Shown: positions 41,168-51,133, counted from the stretch's first letter. The stretch: DNA of 64,000 nt from Erysipelotrichaceae bacterium (GCA_015058955.1 SVBJ01000001.1:117268-181267); one strand, 5' to 3'. Program-made: numbers and translations. The notes: generated by a model not told the origin, from the sequence alone.

Positions 41168-41761
41168 CTATGATTCGATCAGGATGGCTCGGCAAGGTGA
41201 ACCGTCCGATCCGGCCAGGTTCAATGGGGCAGCATTAAGAATGAATGCACCTTCTTTAACATTATTGAGTCTTATTCCTTCCAGCAGTACGATCTGAGCA
41301 TTCAGCATGATCAGATGTACGGCCATTGGAGCATCCAGGGGACCGACACTCTGTGATTCCGTACCAAACAGTTTTATTCCGGCTTCAGCAAAGACTCGGG
41401 CACCTTCTTCACTGAGAACGGCATCACCCTTTATCAGAATGCGCCGGGCACACCGTTCATCACAACTGCCTGCTTTTTTCAGGATCCGATGAGCGTCTTC
41501 ATCAGTGATGCTGCCTGAGACAGCGGCAACATAAGCCGGGCCGACAAAACTGTCGAGGGGAATTTCATCTATGGTTCTGCCGTCTGGACAAAAGTGACAG
41601 GGGGCATCAACATGGGTACCGTTATGGGCACACATGCTGAAAGCGGTAAGGTTATAGAGGTCACCGCTGACTGTGCTGGATAAGACTGTTCTTTCAGGTT
41701 TCGGGTCACCGGGATAGACTTCACAGCTGAAAACTTCCTGGGAAATGTCGTATATTATCAT
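41168..41761 (-). CDS. cyclase-family hydrolase (kynurenine formamidase-like)
   Basis: 197-aa metal-dependent hydrolase of the PF04199 type. The family motif HNGTHVDAPCHF (H-x-G-T-H-x-D-x-P-x-H) is intact, with YPGDPKPERT before it and GTESQSVGPLDAPMAVHLIML later. Relatives include N-formylkynurenine formamidase and isatin hydrolase; no tryptophan-catabolism genes lie nearby, so the substrate is open. AAAGGAG ribosome-binding site. Monocistronic and convergent with the 60-aa gene. Confidence 0.88.
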   Translation of the reverse strand: MIIYDISQEVFSCEVYPGDPKPERTVLSSTVSGDLYNLTAFSMCAHNGTHVDAPCHFCPDGRTIDEIPLDSFVGPAYVAAVSGSITDEDAHRILKKAGSCDERCARRILIKGDAVLSEEGARVFAEAGIKLFGTESQSVGPLDAPMAVHLIMLNAQIVLLEGIRLNNVKEGAFILNAAPLNLAGSDGSPCRAILIES

Positions 41762-41882
41762 GGCTTTATTCTCCTTTGTCGGTTGAGATTTACAGGATTA
41801 TTATATTACTGTTAGGAAAATAACGCTCAATTATATGAAATAATGTGAATGAAAGCCGAATTAGTGCAAAATCGGACAAATA

Positions 41883-41891
41883 TGCTAAAAT
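41883..41891 (+). promoter_or_regulatory. extended -10 promoter of the DUF4230 gene
   Basis: TGCTAAAAT (TG 41883-41884, hexamer 41886-41891) upstream of AAGGGAGG and ATG 41920. Confidence 0.55.
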
Positions 41892-41919
41892 TGAGTATGT
41901 TAGAAGGGAGGAAACGCCC

Positions 41920-42720
41920 ATGAGTGAAATTAAGGAAACTTTTGATGAAAAGGAATTTCTGGAAAAGGTTGAAAAAGCTGCTGAGGAAGGAGCCAGAAAA
42001 GGCTACAGGGCTTCTTTAGGCACGGAATTCGTCAAGGTCATCTTTACCAAGATCGTCATCCCGGCACTGGTGATCATGGCAGTCATGATGTTTATTCTGC
42101 CTAAGGCATCATTTACCGGCTTCAAGAATCTTTTCAATGTGGAAAAGCCGGTCGAGAATCATGACTACACCATTGAAAATCACGGTATTCTCGGCTATAC
42201 TGCGGCGGATTTCTCCGAACCGATCCTCAGCGACAAGACCAAACTGAAGAAGGTTGAGGTCCTTTCATATCAGATCTCTGATGCCATGACCGTCACCAAT
42301 GCTGGTCTGTTCAAGCTGGAGGTCTTCAGCAAGACACAGCTGATAACCTATCACGGTACGGCTGTCTATACCGTCGATCTGTCTGAATTCAGCGCAAGTG
42401 ATCTGATCGTTGACAATCAGAACCGCAAGGTAGTCATGGTGGTGCCGCATGCCAGACTGGAACCGATCAACATCAGTTCCGTAGACATGGAAGTCGGTGA
42501 TGTGGAAAAGGGTGTGCTGGCCTTTGGCGATCTCAAGCTTACCATTGAACAGCAAAGACAGCTGCAGAATGAGGTAACGCAGAAGATGAAGCGGAAGCTG
42601 ATCGATGACAACATTCAGGAAGAAGCCGACAAGTTTGCCAGACAGGTGATCTGGTCAATGTATCAGCCGGTTATAACAGCTGTGGCTTCCGGTTATACAC
42701 TGGATGTAGTATCAGGATAA
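41920..42720 (+). CDS. DUF4230 membrane-anchored protein
   Basis: 266-aa protein; ATG 41920 is preferred because AAGGGAGG lies 9 nt upstream. Basic/acidic N-terminus, one membrane helix (IFTKIVIPALVIMAVMMFILP, about residues 45-65), then an extracellular DUF4230 domain with YTAADFSEPILSDKTKLKKVEVLSYQISD, FSKTQLITYHGTAVYTVDLSEF and NRKVVMVVPHARLEPINISS. Function unknown; the domain is common in Bacillota. Terminator at the stop. Confidence 0.82.
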   Translation: MSEIKETFDEKEFLEKVEKAAEEGARKGYRASLGTEFVKVIFTKIVIPALVIMAVMMFILPKASFTGFKNLFNVEKPVENHDYTIENHGILGYTAADFSEPILSDKTKLKKVEVLSYQISDAMTVTNAGLFKLEVFSKTQLITYHGTAVYTVDLSEFSASDLIVDNQNRKVVMVVPHARLEPINISSVDMEVGDVEKGVLAFGDLKLTIEQQRQLQNEVTQKMKRKLIDDNIQEEADKFARQVIWSMYQPVITAVASGYTLDVVSG

Positions 42721-42725
42721 AAAAG

Positions 42726-42746
42726 AAGTCCGGAAACGGACTTTTG
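42726..42746 (+). terminator. terminator after the DUF4230 gene
   Basis: AAGTCCG, loop GAAA, CGGACTT, then TTG. Partial read-through would be needed if the next HAD gene lacks its own promoter, as none is obvious. Confidence 0.75.
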
Positions 42747-42759
42747 TTGTGTGAATGAC

Positions 42760-43497
42760 ATGAAGAACATAAGGGATTACGATAATTACATTTTTGATTT
42801 CTACGGCACTCTTGTCTGCCTGTGGACCAACGAACGCAAGAAGTATCTATGGTGCACACTGGCTGATCTTTTCCGTTCTCAGAAAGCCTATTATCATGCC
42901 GGGGAACTGCAGAAGCGGTATCTGAGATACTGCCGGCAGATAACTGAAAGGATGCAGAGGGAATATGATCATCAGCTGATTGAGATCGATCTGCTGGAGG
43001 TCTTTGATCTGCTGTATAAGAACAAGGGGGTTACCGCTGATAAGGAGACCCTGAAGGAAACGGCAGTCATTTTCCGTCTGTTATCAACGGAATCAGTCAG
43101 TCTGTTTCCTGATGCGGTGAATCTGCTAAAGCGGCTGCGTGAAAACGGGAAAAAGGTTTATCTTCTCAGCAATGCTCAGGCGGTATTCACGGAATATGAA
43201 ATGGCCCAGCTGGGAATCAAGGGCCTGTTTGACGGGATTCTTTATTCCAGTGATGCCGGTTATAGAAAACCGTCAGAAAGACTCTATGGTAAGCTGCTGG
43301 AAGACTATGGTCTGGATACAGATGAATGTGTCATGATTGGCAACGATGCCAACTCTGACATAAAAGGAGCCCATGACATGGGCATTGACAGCATTTACCT
43401 GCATACAGTTCAGTCGGGACGTTATCCTGATCATCTTCCTGATGACTGCAGGGAATATGAAAGCCTGAGTGCATTGTTATCTGAATTAATGGGATAG
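42760..43497 (+). CDS. HAD-IA family hydrolase
   Basis: 245-aa haloacid-dehalogenase superfamily phosphatase. Motif I FDFYGTLVCLW (the second Asp of the usual DxDGT is Tyr), helical cap domain (about 20-110), motif II LLSNAQA, the Lys of GYRKPSERLY and motif IV GNDANSDIKGAHDMG. The Asp-to-Tyr change at the acid/base position is seen in some family members with lower or different activity. The start is uncertain: GTG 42751 or ATG 42760, neither with a clear ribosome-binding site. Ends at a terminator shared with rpsT. Confidence 0.85.
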   Translation: MKNIRDYDNYIFDFYGTLVCLWTNERKKYLWCTLADLFRSQKAYYHAGELQKRYLRYCRQITERMQREYDHQLIEIDLLEVFDLLYKNKGVTADKETLKETAVIFRLLSTESVSLFPDAVNLLKRLRENGKKVYLLSNAQAVFTEYEMAQLGIKGLFDGILYSSDAGYRKPSERLYGKLLEDYGLDTDECVMIGNDANSDIKGAHDMGIDSIYLHTVQSGRYPDHLPDDCREYESLSALLSELMG

Positions 43498-43501
43498 AAA
43501 A

Positions 43502-43528
43502 AGGACCGCTGATGCGGTCCTGATTTTT
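43502..43528. terminator. bidirectional terminator between HAD gene and rpsT
   Basis: AGGACCGC (43502-43509), loop TGAT, GCGGTCCT (43514-43521), flanked by A-run and T-run on either side. Confidence 0.9.
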
Positions 43529-43529
43529 C

Positions 43530-43790
43530 CTATAAACTGTTAACAGCTTTTGTTAAATTTGACTTCTGACGGGCAGCCCAGTTCTTATGGTGAATGCCAT
43601 TAGTGACTGCTTTGTCAATGTGAGAAACAGCTGTAACTAAAGCCTTGCCGGCAGCTTCCTTATCCTTGGCTTCGATGGCAACTCTGACTTTCTTAATAGC
43701 GGTCTTTAAAGCGCTCTTTTCAGCCTTGTGTGCTGCATTTTCCTTTAAGTTGGTGATTGCACGTTTCTTCTGTGACTTAATATTAGGCAT
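43530..43790 (-). CDS. rpsT: 30S ribosomal protein S20
   Basis: 86-aa basic protein with the typical start MPNIKSQKKRAITNLKENAAHKAEKSALKTAIKKVR and helical hairpin ending IDKAVTNGIHHKNWAARQKSNLTKAVN. AAGGGAGGT ribosome-binding site, own promoter and terminator. In Bacillota rpsT is commonly a lone gene. Confidence 0.97.
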   Translation of the reverse strand: MPNIKSQKKRAITNLKENAAHKAEKSALKTAIKKVRVAIEAKDKEAAGKALVTAVSHIDKAVTNGIHHKNWAARQKSNLTKAVNSL

Positions 43791-43824
43791 AGCTTACCTC
43801 CCTTATTTCCATAAATGCTAGTCT

Positions 43825-43853
43825 ATTTTATCAAACCTGTTATTAAATTGCAA
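43825..43853 (-). promoter_or_regulatory. promoter of rpsT
   Basis: On the minus strand, -35 TTGCAA (43848-43853), a 17-bp spacer and an extended -10 TGATAAAAT (hexamer 43825-43830). Confidence 0.75.
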
Positions 43854-43921
43854 CCTTAATATTATTTTATATTATGTTGATGGAAGGTTTTGTTGTATGA
43901 TAATAAGCGTAGGTGATGAAT

Positions 43922-44854
43922 ATGAAGGATCCGAGAATTGTTTTCATGGGTACCCCGGAATTCGGCGGTGCCATATTAAAGGAACTGCTGGAAGAGGGCA
44001 GAAATGTTGTTGGCGTGGTCTGTCAGCCTGATAAGCTGGTAGGACGCAAGCAGATTCTGACTTTTCCTCCGGTTAAAAACATTGCTCTGGAAGCAGGTAT
44101 TAAGGTCGTTCAGCCAATAAAGATCAGAAATGACTATCAGGGTGTAATTGACCTTGAACCTGATCTGATCGTCACCTGTGCCTATGGGCAGATAATACCA
44201 AGGACTTTACTGGAATATCCGAAGCTGGGATGCATCAATGTTCACACTTCGCTGCTGCCGAAGTTAAGAGGCGGAGCCCCGATACAGCATGCCATCATTG
44301 ACGGCTATGACGTTACGGGAGTAACAGTGATGGAAATGAGTGAGCGCATGGATGCCGGCAACATCATTTCCCAGCAGAGCTGCCCGATTGAAATGAATGA
44401 TACCTACGGATCCCTGCATGACAGATTAATGGTCATTGCCAGGGAACTGTTGAGAAATACGATTGATTCGGTAATTGACGGATCATACAGGTCCATCCCG
44501 CAGAATGAAGAGGATGTCACTTTTGCCTGGAACATTTCCAAGGAAGAGGAGAAGATCGACTTTACCAGAGGATACAGGGGTGTCTACGATCAGATCAGAG
44601 GTCTGATCCCGGCGCCATGTGCCTACTTCCTGGTTGACGGCAAAAAGGTCAAGATCTGGGCCGTGGAAACCAGCGATGAGCAGACTGAACTCGAAACAGG
44701 TTCACTGTTCTATTATAAGAACAGACTGGCTCTGGCAGTTGAGAACCGCGTGCTGCTGATCAGTGAGCTGCAGCTGGAAGGCAAGCAGAGGATGGGCATC
44801 AAGGAATTTAAGAACGGTGCCGGACGCAACTGGGAAGGAAAGATGGCGCAGTGA
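43922..44854 (+). CDS. fmt: methionyl-tRNA formyltransferase
   Basis: 310-aa enzyme that formylates initiator Met-tRNA with 10-formyl-THF. Start ATG 43922 is 5 nt after AGGTGA and gives MKDPRIVFMGTPEFGGAIL. The catalytic loop is INVHTSLLPKLRGGAPIQHAI with Asn, His and Asp (later ERMDAGNI). The usual LPRYRGAAPI appears as LPKLRGGAPI, and the C-terminal OB-like domain is present (APCAYFLVDGKKVKIW). Overlaps the ECF S-component by 4 bp. Confidence 0.96.
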   Translation: MKDPRIVFMGTPEFGGAILKELLEEGRNVVGVVCQPDKLVGRKQILTFPPVKNIALEAGIKVVQPIKIRNDYQGVIDLEPDLIVTCAYGQIIPRTLLEYPKLGCINVHTSLLPKLRGGAPIQHAIIDGYDVTGVTVMEMSERMDAGNIISQQSCPIEMNDTYGSLHDRLMVIARELLRNTIDSVIDGSYRSIPQNEEDVTFAWNISKEEEKIDFTRGYRGVYDQIRGLIPAPCAYFLVDGKKVKIWAVETSDEQTELETGSLFYYKNRLALAVENRVLLISELQLEGKQRMGIKEFKNGAGRNWEGKMAQ

Positions 44855-45342
44855 ACAGAAGAAAGATCATACTGACAGGATTAGCCTGGCTCACTCTTCT
44901 GGGCTTTACCGCCATACCGGCTGTTTCCCTGGGCAATCTGGGATACATCAACGGCTGTGATCTGGTGATCATGGCAGCATGTGTCTTCATGAAGCCGTCC
45001 ATTGCCATGTTATATGCCTCAACTGCCCCGGCGCTGGCTGATCTGTTATTGGGTCATGGGGTGTTTTCACCCTATACCTTTGTGATCAGGGCTCTGCAGG
45101 GCTGGCTGATCGGTTTCATGGCTCAGAAAGGGGTCAGAAGGATATCAATTGTATTGGTATCGGGTTGTGTTGTATTATTTGGGTATGCAGCGGCAACGCT
45201 CATTATGTACGGGTCATGGCAGGTAGCCCTGACGGAGACATTGTATAACCTCATTCAGGTGGTTATTGCCATCATCGCATCATTGCTGCTGCAGCGTTAC
45301 GATAACACAATCAGAGATTACATAGACAAGAATACGGAATAG
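44851..45342 (+). CDS. ECF-type transporter S component (putative)
   Basis: 163-aa protein with five or six hydrophobic segments ([72 protein letters not shown]). The ALADLLLGH...[14 protein letters not shown] pattern is typical of S components that bind vitamins and pair with a shared EcfAAT module, here absent. GTG start overlapping the fmt stop (GTGA). Substrate not predictable. Confidence 0.72.
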   Translation: MNRRKIILTGLAWLTLLGFTAIPAVSLGNLGYINGCDLVIMAACVFMKPSIAMLYASTAPALADLLLGHGVFSPYTFVIRALQGWLIGFMAQKGVRRISIVLVSGCVVLFGYAAATLIMYGSWQVALTETLYNLIQVVIAIIASLLLQRYDNTIRDYIDKNTE

Positions 45343-45346
45343 AAAT

Positions 45347-47149
45347 ATGGAACAGAAATACATCAGAAACTTTTCGATCATCGCGCATATCGATCACGGC
45401 AAGAGCACGCTGGCTGACCGCATTCTGGAACAGACCAATACTGTTCAGCAGAGAGACATGGTCAATCAGATCCTCGATGACCTTGATCTGGAAAGAGAAA
45501 GAGGCATTACCATCAAGCTGAATGCCGTTTCTTTGACGTACGACAGCGATGACGGCCATACCTATCTGTTCCATCTGATCGATACCCCAGGGCATGTGGA
45601 CTTCACCTATGAAGTATCACGTTCCCTGGCCGCCTGTGAAGGAGCCATCCTGGTTGTTGATGCTACTCAGGGCGTGGAAGCCCAGACCCTGGCCAACGTT
45701 TATCTGGCCATAGATAATGACCTGATGGTTCTCCCGGTCATCAATAAGATCGACTTGCCGAGTGCCCAGCCGGAAATGGCCAGACATGAAATCGAAAATG
45801 ACATCGGTCTTGATGCCTCTGAGGCACCGTTAATTTCCGCCAAGCTGGGAACCGGTGTTCATCAGGTACTTGAAGACATCGTTAAATACATTCCTGCCCC
45901 GGATGGCGATCCTAAGGCACCATTGCAGGCACTGATCTTTGATTCATATTATGATTCCTACAGAGGTGTCATCGTAGCAGTTAGAATAAAGAACGGTGAA
46001 CTGAAGGTCGGTGACTACATCACGTTAATGTCCAACGGGCAGAGCTATCAGGTAACTGAACTGGGAATCAGAAGTCCGAAGGAAATAAGCAAGGACAGGC
46101 TGGAATGCGGTGAAGTCGGCTGGATCGCTGCTTCGATCAAGTCAGTCCAGGATGTCCGTGTCGGTGATACCGTCACCCTGCGCGATAATCCTTGCAAGGA
46201 GCCTTTACCTGGTTACCGCCGTCTGCAGCCGATGGTCTACTGCGGCCTGTATCCTACGGATAATGCCCGTTATAATGATCTGCGTGACGCTCTGGAAAAG
46301 CTGCAGCTCAACGATGCTTCACTGCAGTTTGAAGCGGAGACTTCCCAGGCTCTGGGTTTTGGCTTCAGATGCGGGTTCCTGGGTCTGCTGCACATGGATG
46401 TCGTTCAGGAAAGACTGGAAAGGGAATATAATCTCGATCTGATCGCCACGGCACCAAGCGTTGTTTATGAAGTGCATCTGAGCAATGGGGAAGTACAGCT
46501 GATCGATAACCCGGCTGTGCTGCCTTCCAATCAGATGATCGAATACATTGCCGAGCCTTATGTCAAGGCCAAGATCATGGCTCCGAAGGACTACATCGGT
46601 CCGATCATGGAGCTGTGTCAGAACAAGCGCGGCATCTATCAGGATCTGGTATATCTTGATGACACCCGTGTCTCAATAGTATATGAACTGCCGCTGGCGG
46701 AGATCGTCTTTGACTTCTTTGACAAGCTGAAATCTTCCACCAGAGGCTATGCTTCCCTGGACTATGAACTGATCGGCTACAAGAAGGGCGATCTGGCCCG
46801 CATGGACATTCTGATCAATGGGGAAACCGTCGATGCCTTAGCCTGCATAGTTCATACCAAGTTTGCCTATCAGCGCGGCAGTACCATTACCCGCAAGCTG
46901 AAGGACATCATTCCAAAGCAGCAGTTTGAGATACCTGTACAGGCCGCTGTCAGCGGAAAGGTCATTGCCCGCACCAACATCAAGGCCTACCGTAAAAACG
47001 TTCTGGCGAAGTGCTATGGCGGTGACGTAAGCCGTAAGAAGAAGCTTTTGGAAAAGCAGAAGGAAGGAAAGAAGAGAATGAAGGCTGTCGGATCGGTAGA
47101 CATTCCGCAGGAAGCCTTCATGGCTGTTCTGTCCATGGATGAGGATTAG
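45347..47149 (+). CDS. lepA: elongation factor 4 (LepA)
   Basis: 600-aa translational GTPase with full domain set: G1 [11 protein letters not shown]2 RGITI, G3 DTPGHVDF, G4 NKIDLP, domain II, EF-G-like domains and the LepA-specific C-terminal domain ([26 protein letters not shown]). Involved in ribosome remodelling or biogenesis. Poor ribosome-binding site (GGAA), 4 bp after the previous stop, suggesting coupling. Confidence 0.97.
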   Translation: MEQKYIRNFSIIAHIDHGKSTLADRILEQTNTVQQRDMVNQILDDLDLERERGITIKLNAVSLTYDSDDGHTYLFHLIDTPGHVDFTYEVSRSLAACEGAILVVDATQGVEAQTLANVYLAIDNDLMVLPVINKIDLPSAQPEMARHEIENDIGLDASEAPLISAKLGTGVHQVLEDIVKYIPAPDGDPKAPLQALIFDSYYDSYRGVIVAVRIKNGELKVGDYITLMSNGQSYQVTELGIRSPKEISKDRLECGEVGWIAASIKSVQDVRVGDTVTLRDNPCKEPLPGYRRLQPMVYCGLYPTDNARYNDLRDALEKLQLNDASLQFEAETSQALGFGFRCGFLGLLHMDVVQERLEREYNLDLIATAPSVVYEVHLSNGEVQLIDNPAVLPSNQMIEYIAEPYVKAKIMAPKDYIGPIMELCQNKRGIYQDLVYLDDTRVSIVYELPLAEIVFDFFDKLKSSTRGYASLDYELIGYKKGDLARMDILINGETVDALACIVHTKFAYQRGSTITRKLKDIIPKQQFEIPVQAAVSGKVIARTNIKAYRKNVLAKCYGGDVSRKKKLLEKQKEGKKRMKAVGSVDIPQEAFMAVLSMDED

Positions 47150-47150
47150 T

Positions 47151-47438
47151 ATGGATAAGGTACTGGAAATAATACAGGAAATGCGCATCAGCCGCGGCTG
47201 GGATAAGACCGACACGCTGCCGATCCTGATCAAAAGCGTTTCCGTGGAAGCAGCTGAACTTCTGGAGACCATTCAGTGGGATGAGGAAAACATCGACATG
47301 GAAGCCGTCAAGGGTGAACTGGCAGATGTGCTGATGTATGCCTTAAGCATCTGCATCGACAATGACATTGACGTTCTGCAACTGATCAAGGATAAGATCC
47401 AGAACGTCTACGAAAGGTATCCGCAGAAGAATGATTAA
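47151..47438 (+). CDS. MazG-like nucleotide pyrophosphohydrolase
   Basis: 95-aa all-alpha NTP pyrophosphatase of the MazG-like type: SVSVEAAELLETIQWDEEN (E-x3-E) and GELADVLMYALSICIDNDID (E-x2-D) supply the metal-binding acidic cluster. It would hydrolyse aberrant NTPs. ATG 47151 follows GAGGAT, starting at the lepA stop; it overlaps hemW by 8 bp. Confidence 0.9.
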   Translation: MDKVLEIIQEMRISRGWDKTDTLPILIKSVSVEAAELLETIQWDEENIDMEAVKGELADVLMYALSICIDNDIDVLQLIKDKIQNVYERYPQKND

Positions 47439-48522
47439 GAGTCTCTATGTGCATGTTCCGTTCTGCAGCCACATCTGTTATTACTGTGACTTTGCCAAGC
47501 AGAGATACAGTGACAGGATCGCTGAAGAATATCTGGGACGGCTGGAAAGGGAGATCTCCCGCATTCAGCAGGACAGTTTTGAGACAGTATACATAGGCGG
47601 GGGAACCCCGTCTTCTTTGTCAGTTAAACAGCTGGAAAGACTGTTTGCCATTCTTGAACGTTTTGAAATAACGAAGGAATATACCTTTGAAATTAATCCT
47701 GAATCATTCAATTTGGAAAAAGCCGGGATCCTGAAGAAGCATGGGGTCAACCGCGTCAGCATCGGTTTGCAGAGCTTTGATGAACAGATCCTGCAGGAAG
47801 TGGGAAGAGTCCATAAACAGGAAGACATTGTCCGAACCTTTGAGGCTCTGGATGAAACAGGCATCACAAACAGGTCAGTTGATTTGATGTACGGCTTTCG
47901 CGGGGAAACCTTGGAGAAACTCCAAAGGGACATTGAAAAGGCCGTAAAACTGGACATTACGCACATTTCCATCTATGAACTGGAAGTGCATGAAAACACT
48001 GTTCTGGGCAAAAGGGGATACGCCGGCTGTGATGAGGAAACCAGCTATCTGATGTATCAGATGATCATGGAAAAGCTGCCTCAGTACGGCTTCCAACAGT
48101 ATGAAATATCAAGTTTTGCCCGCAAGGGATATCAGTCAGAACATAACAAGACCTACTGGCATTATGATGACTACATCGGCGTCGGACTGTCAGCTGCCGG
48201 CAAGGAAAACCATGTCAGATATGAGAATACTTCTGTAATGAAGAAGTATCTGACTGATGAGTATGTGGGTGAGAGAATTCCGCTTTCCCGACAGGACGAA
48301 AGGTTTGAAGCCATCATGATGGGATTAAGACTGCTGGAAGGAATTGACCTTGAAGAATATGCTGAAAAGTATGGCTGTGATCTGACGGAACATTACCGTG
48401 AAGCTGTTGAAAAACAGCTGGGAAAAGGCAACCTTCTGCTGGAAGAGGGACACCTTAAGATGAGTCAGCAGGGAATTTATGTAATGAACGATATACTTAT
48501 TGATTTTATGAATTCACTGTGA
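47431..48522 (+). CDS. hemW: HemW-like radical SAM haem chaperone
   Basis: 363-aa radical SAM protein beginning [21 protein letters not shown], with the C-x3-C-x2-C cluster. Motifs [44 protein letters not shown] and the HemW C-terminal domain follow. HemW proteins insert haem rather than oxidise coproporphyrinogen. Overlaps the MazG-like gene by 8 bp. The rpsO promoter lies in its 3' end. Confidence 0.93.
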   Translation: MIKSLYVHVPFCSHICYYCDFAKQRYSDRIAEEYLGRLEREISRIQQDSFETVYIGGGTPSSLSVKQLERLFAILERFEITKEYTFEINPESFNLEKAGILKKHGVNRVSIGLQSFDEQILQEVGRVHKQEDIVRTFEALDETGITNRSVDLMYGFRGETLEKLQRDIEKAVKLDITHISIYELEVHENTVLGKRGYAGCDEETSYLMYQMIMEKLPQYGFQQYEISSFARKGYQSEHNKTYWHYDDYIGVGLSAAGKENHVRYENTSVMKKYLTDEYVGERIPLSRQDERFEAIMMGLRLLEGIDLEEYAEKYGCDLTEHYREAVEKQLGKGNLLLEEGHLKMSQQGIYVMNDILIDFMNSL

Positions 48523-48528
48523 TAATAT
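48500..48528 (+). promoter_or_regulatory. promoter of rpsO inside the hemW 3' end
   Basis: -35 TTGATT (48500-48505), a 17-bp spacer, -10 TAATAT (48523-48528). The mRNA would have a leader of about 75 nt before AGGAGG and the ATG, long enough for an S15 autoregulatory fold. Confidence 0.65.
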
Positions 48529-48611
48529 TATTAGGCTGTGATACTAGGATATTCGTTCCTCAGCGTATATCTTGGTTCTACAGGACACTTCATATACAGG
48601 AGGAAATAAAA

Positions 48612-48878
48612 ATGTTAAGTAATGAAGAAAAGCAGAGCATTATCAAGCAGTATGCTGTTCACGAAGGAGATACAGGTTCTCCTGAGGTTCAGATCGCCGT
48701 ATTAACCGCAACGATCAACCGTCTTAATGACCATCTTAAGGTTCATAAGCATGACCATCATTCATACCGCGGATTAATGAAAATGGTTGGTAGAAGACGT
48801 AATATGTTAACATATCTGCGTAACAGTGACATCAACCGCTATCGTTCTCTGATCGAACGCTTAGGTCTGCGTAAGTAA
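48612..48878 (+). CDS. rpsO: 30S ribosomal protein S15
   Basis: 88-aa S15; ATG 48612 after AGGAGG. Typical [54 protein letters not shown], binding the central domain of 16S rRNA. A terminator follows, separating it from the antiporter gene. The pnp gene, often next to rpsO, is here 2.3 kb downstream. Confidence 0.97.
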   Translation: MLSNEEKQSIIKQYAVHEGDTGSPEVQIAVLTATINRLNDHLKVHKHDHHSYRGLMKMVGRRRNMLTYLRNSDINRYRSLIERLGLRK

Positions 48879-48891
48879 TTGTCAAGCAAAG

Positions 48892-48916
48892 TAACCTGCG
48901 ATGGCAGGTTATTTTT
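48892..48916 (+). terminator. terminator of rpsO
   Basis: TAACCTGC (48892-48899), loop GATG, GCAGGTTA (48904-48911), then TTTTT. Confidence 0.9.
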
Positions 48917-48954
48917 GTGGTTTAAAAGAAACGGGAAGGGAAGGAGCAGAAAAC

Positions 48955-50388
48955 ATGCTGGAAGGAATTCATAGGATCATAGGTGAAAACATCGTGGCCG
49001 GAGTAATGGTATCGCTGTCGCTGATGCTGGCTCTGGGTTTTCTGATGACCCGTATCACTAAGAAACTGCGTCTGCCGAATGTCACAGCCTATATCCTGGT
49101 GGGTATTGCGATCGGACCGTTCGGACTGAATCTTATTCCGTCATACTTCATTAAGAATTCCGCTTTCCTGGGTGACATAGCGCTGGCTTTCATTGCCTTC
49201 AGCACCGGTGAGTTCTTCCGTTTGGAATCATTGAGACGCAACGGTGTCAAGGTGGCGATAATCACGGTAACGGAAGCACTGCTGGCCAGTATCATGGTAT
49301 TCATACTGACCTTTATGGTCTTAAAACTCAGTCTGCCGTTTTCCATCGTCATTTCAGCTCTGGCTGCTGCCACGGCACCGGCATCAACGGTAATGACGAT
49401 CAGACAGACCAAGGCCAAAGGGGATTTCGTTGATACCCTGCTACAGGTAGTGGCACTGGATGATGTGGTTGGACTTATCATGTATTCCATGGCTATTTCC
49501 ATTGCGGTATCGTCACTCTCCGGTGAGGCTTTCAACGTTATGAGTGTTCTCAAGCCGCTGGCCATCAACATCGGGGTACTGATGTTGGGCTGTGTATTCG
49601 GGGGACTTATGTCCTGGGTGTTCAGTGCTTCCCACTCTGATGACAACAGACTGATCATTGCTTTGGCCTTCATGCTGTCATTCTGCGGGATCTGTGCCCT
49701 GATCGATGTATCGCCGTTATTAGGCTGTATGTCCATGGGTACTACCTACATCAATATGAGCAAGGATGAGAAACTGTTCATGCAGCTAAACTACTTCAGC
49801 CCGCCTTTACTGTTACTGTTCTTTGTACGAAGCGGCGTGTCATTTGATTTGGGCGCCCTGTTGAATCCTTCGGGATCGATAGGCACGACACCATTGCTGT
49901 ATATCGGCATTCTGTATTTCCTGGTCAGGATCGTCGGCAAGTATGCCGGAGCTTTCTTGGGCTGCTATATGGTTGGCAAGCCGGCAACGACCAGAAACTA
50001 TCTGGGCATGGCCTTAATACCGCAGGCCGGTGTGGCCATCGGTCTGGCTGCCTTAGGTGCCAGAACACTGGGCGGTGAAATGGGCGATGCACTGAATACC
50101 ATCATCCTGTCCTCCAGCATTCTCTATGAACTGGTAGGACCGGCCAGTGCCAAACGGTCGCTGTATCTGTCACATTCATATTCCAATAAGATCGAAGACA
50201 TCGTGGAAGTTGAAGAGACTACCGAGTCCGGTGAACAGAAGAATCAGCTTGAACTGCTGATCGAAAGAATTGAGAAGATCCAGAAAGATCTGCCGCGTTT
50301 TGATGACAGAGCTGCTGAAGAAGCCTTTACCGAGGCAGCCAGCGAAGTCTACTACGCCGGCAGAAACAGGACCAGGAGGAGAATATAG
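48955..50388 (+). CDS. monovalent cation:proton antiporter (CPA2/Kef-type membrane domain)
   Basis: 477-aa protein with 11-13 membrane helices; ATG 48955 follows GAAGGAGC. LPNVTAYILVGIAIGPFGLNLIP and the helix VISALAAATAPASTVMTIRQ (CPA2-like) with LLQVVALDDVVGLIMYSMAIS (paired acidic residues DD) mark a Na+ or K+/H+ exchanger. The C-terminal tail (about 80 residues, charged) has no TrkA-N domain. Ion specificity not predictable. Adjacent to mgtC, which it nearly touches (2 bp). Confidence 0.88.
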   Translation: MLEGIHRIIGENIVAGVMVSLSLMLALGFLMTRITKKLRLPNVTAYILVGIAIGPFGLNLIPSYFIKNSAFLGDIALAFIAFSTGEFFRLESLRRNGVKVAIITVTEALLASIMVFILTFMVLKLSLPFSIVISALAAATAPASTVMTIRQTKAKGDFVDTLLQVVALDDVVGLIMYSMAISIAVSSLSGEAFNVMSVLKPLAINIGVLMLGCVFGGLMSWVFSASHSDDNRLIIALAFMLSFCGICALIDVSPLLGCMSMGTTYINMSKDEKLFMQLNYFSPPLLLLFFVRSGVSFDLGALLNPSGSIGTTPLLYIGILYFLVRIVGKYAGAFLGCYMVGKPATTRNYLGMALIPQAGVAIGLAALGARTLGGEMGDALNTIILSSSILYELVGPASAKRSLYLSHSYSNKIEDIVEVEETTESGEQKNQLELLIERIEKIQKDLPRFDDRAAEEAFTEAASEVYYAGRNRTRRRI

Positions 50389-50390
50389 AT

Positions 50391-51110
50391 ATGAGTGATC
50401 CAATCGTTGCATTATTAGGACCATGGGCTCGGGGACTGAATACCAGTTCCATCATCTTCAGAATTTTCTTTGCCGTCGTATTGGGAACGATCGTCGGCTG
50501 GGAAAGAACCAATAAGAGGCATTCTGCCGGATTAAGGACTTTCATCCTGGTATCTCTGACCACCACCATCGGAATGATGCTGGATCAGTATCTCAGTGAG
50601 GTCTACAACGCTGACATGTTCATCATTTCCGGTTCCTCATTGATCTGTCTGGCCATTCTGTCAGTCAATACGATGGTCTACAGTTCCCGTAATCAGATCA
50701 AGGGACTGACGACCTCCGTCGGTTTGCTGACCTGCGGGGTCATTGGGTTATCACTTGGCTGCGGTCTGTATTTCGTAACGGTCACTGCCTTTGTGCTGTT
50801 TATGATCTCACTGTCGGTATTCCCGACTCTGGAATCCTTCCTGAAAAACAGATCCAACCATTTTGAGATACATCTGGAACTTACTGACAGCCGTTACCTG
50901 CAGAACTTCGTTACGACGATAAGAAGACTGGGACTGATCATTGATGACATCGAGATGAATCCAGCCTATGCCAATTCCGGCTTGAGCGTTTATTCGATCT
51001 CGATATCGATCTCCAATGATGAACTGAAGAAGTACAAAACCCATGAGGAAATCATCCAGGCGCTGTCTACTCTGGATTATGTTTATCACATTGAGGAAAT
51101 GATTATTTAA
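50391..51110 (+). CDS. MgtC/SapB-family membrane protein
   Basis: 239-aa protein with the MgtC N-terminal domain of five helices: FAVVLGTIVGWERTNKRHSAGLRTFILVSL carries the family WER-x5-AGLRT motif; the ACT-like C-terminal domain covers about 155-235. Members inhibit ATP synthase or aid growth under Mg limitation. GGAGGAGAAT ribosome-binding site, overlapping the antiporter gene end. Confidence 0.92.
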   Translation: MSDPIVALLGPWARGLNTSSIIFRIFFAVVLGTIVGWERTNKRHSAGLRTFILVSLTTTIGMMLDQYLSEVYNADMFIISGSSLICLAILSVNTMVYSSRNQIKGLTTSVGLLTCGVIGLSLGCGLYFVTVTAFVLFMISLSVFPTLESFLKNRSNHFEIHLELTDSRYLQNFVTTIRRLGLIIDDIEMNPAYANSGLSVYSISISISNDELKKYKTHEEIIQALSTLDYVYHIEEMII

Positions 51111-51130
51111 TCATTTTCTTTTTTTTTAAC
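51095..51130 (+). terminator. terminator of the antiporter-mgtC unit
   Basis: AAATGATTA (51097-51105), 2-nt loop, TAATCATTT (51108-51116), then TTCTTTTTTTTT. It contains the mgtC stop codon. Confidence 0.85.
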
Positions 51131-51133
51131 ATG

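Noticed and set aside
41845..41919. Longer N-terminus for the DUF4230 protein
   Set aside because: The upstream part covers the extended -10 and ribosome-binding site; ATG 41920 follows AAGGGAGG.
48519..48611. 31-residue N-terminal extension of S15
   Set aside because: S15 starts MLSNEEK-like in all bacteria; the extension is the untranslated leader and AGGAGG precedes ATG 48612.
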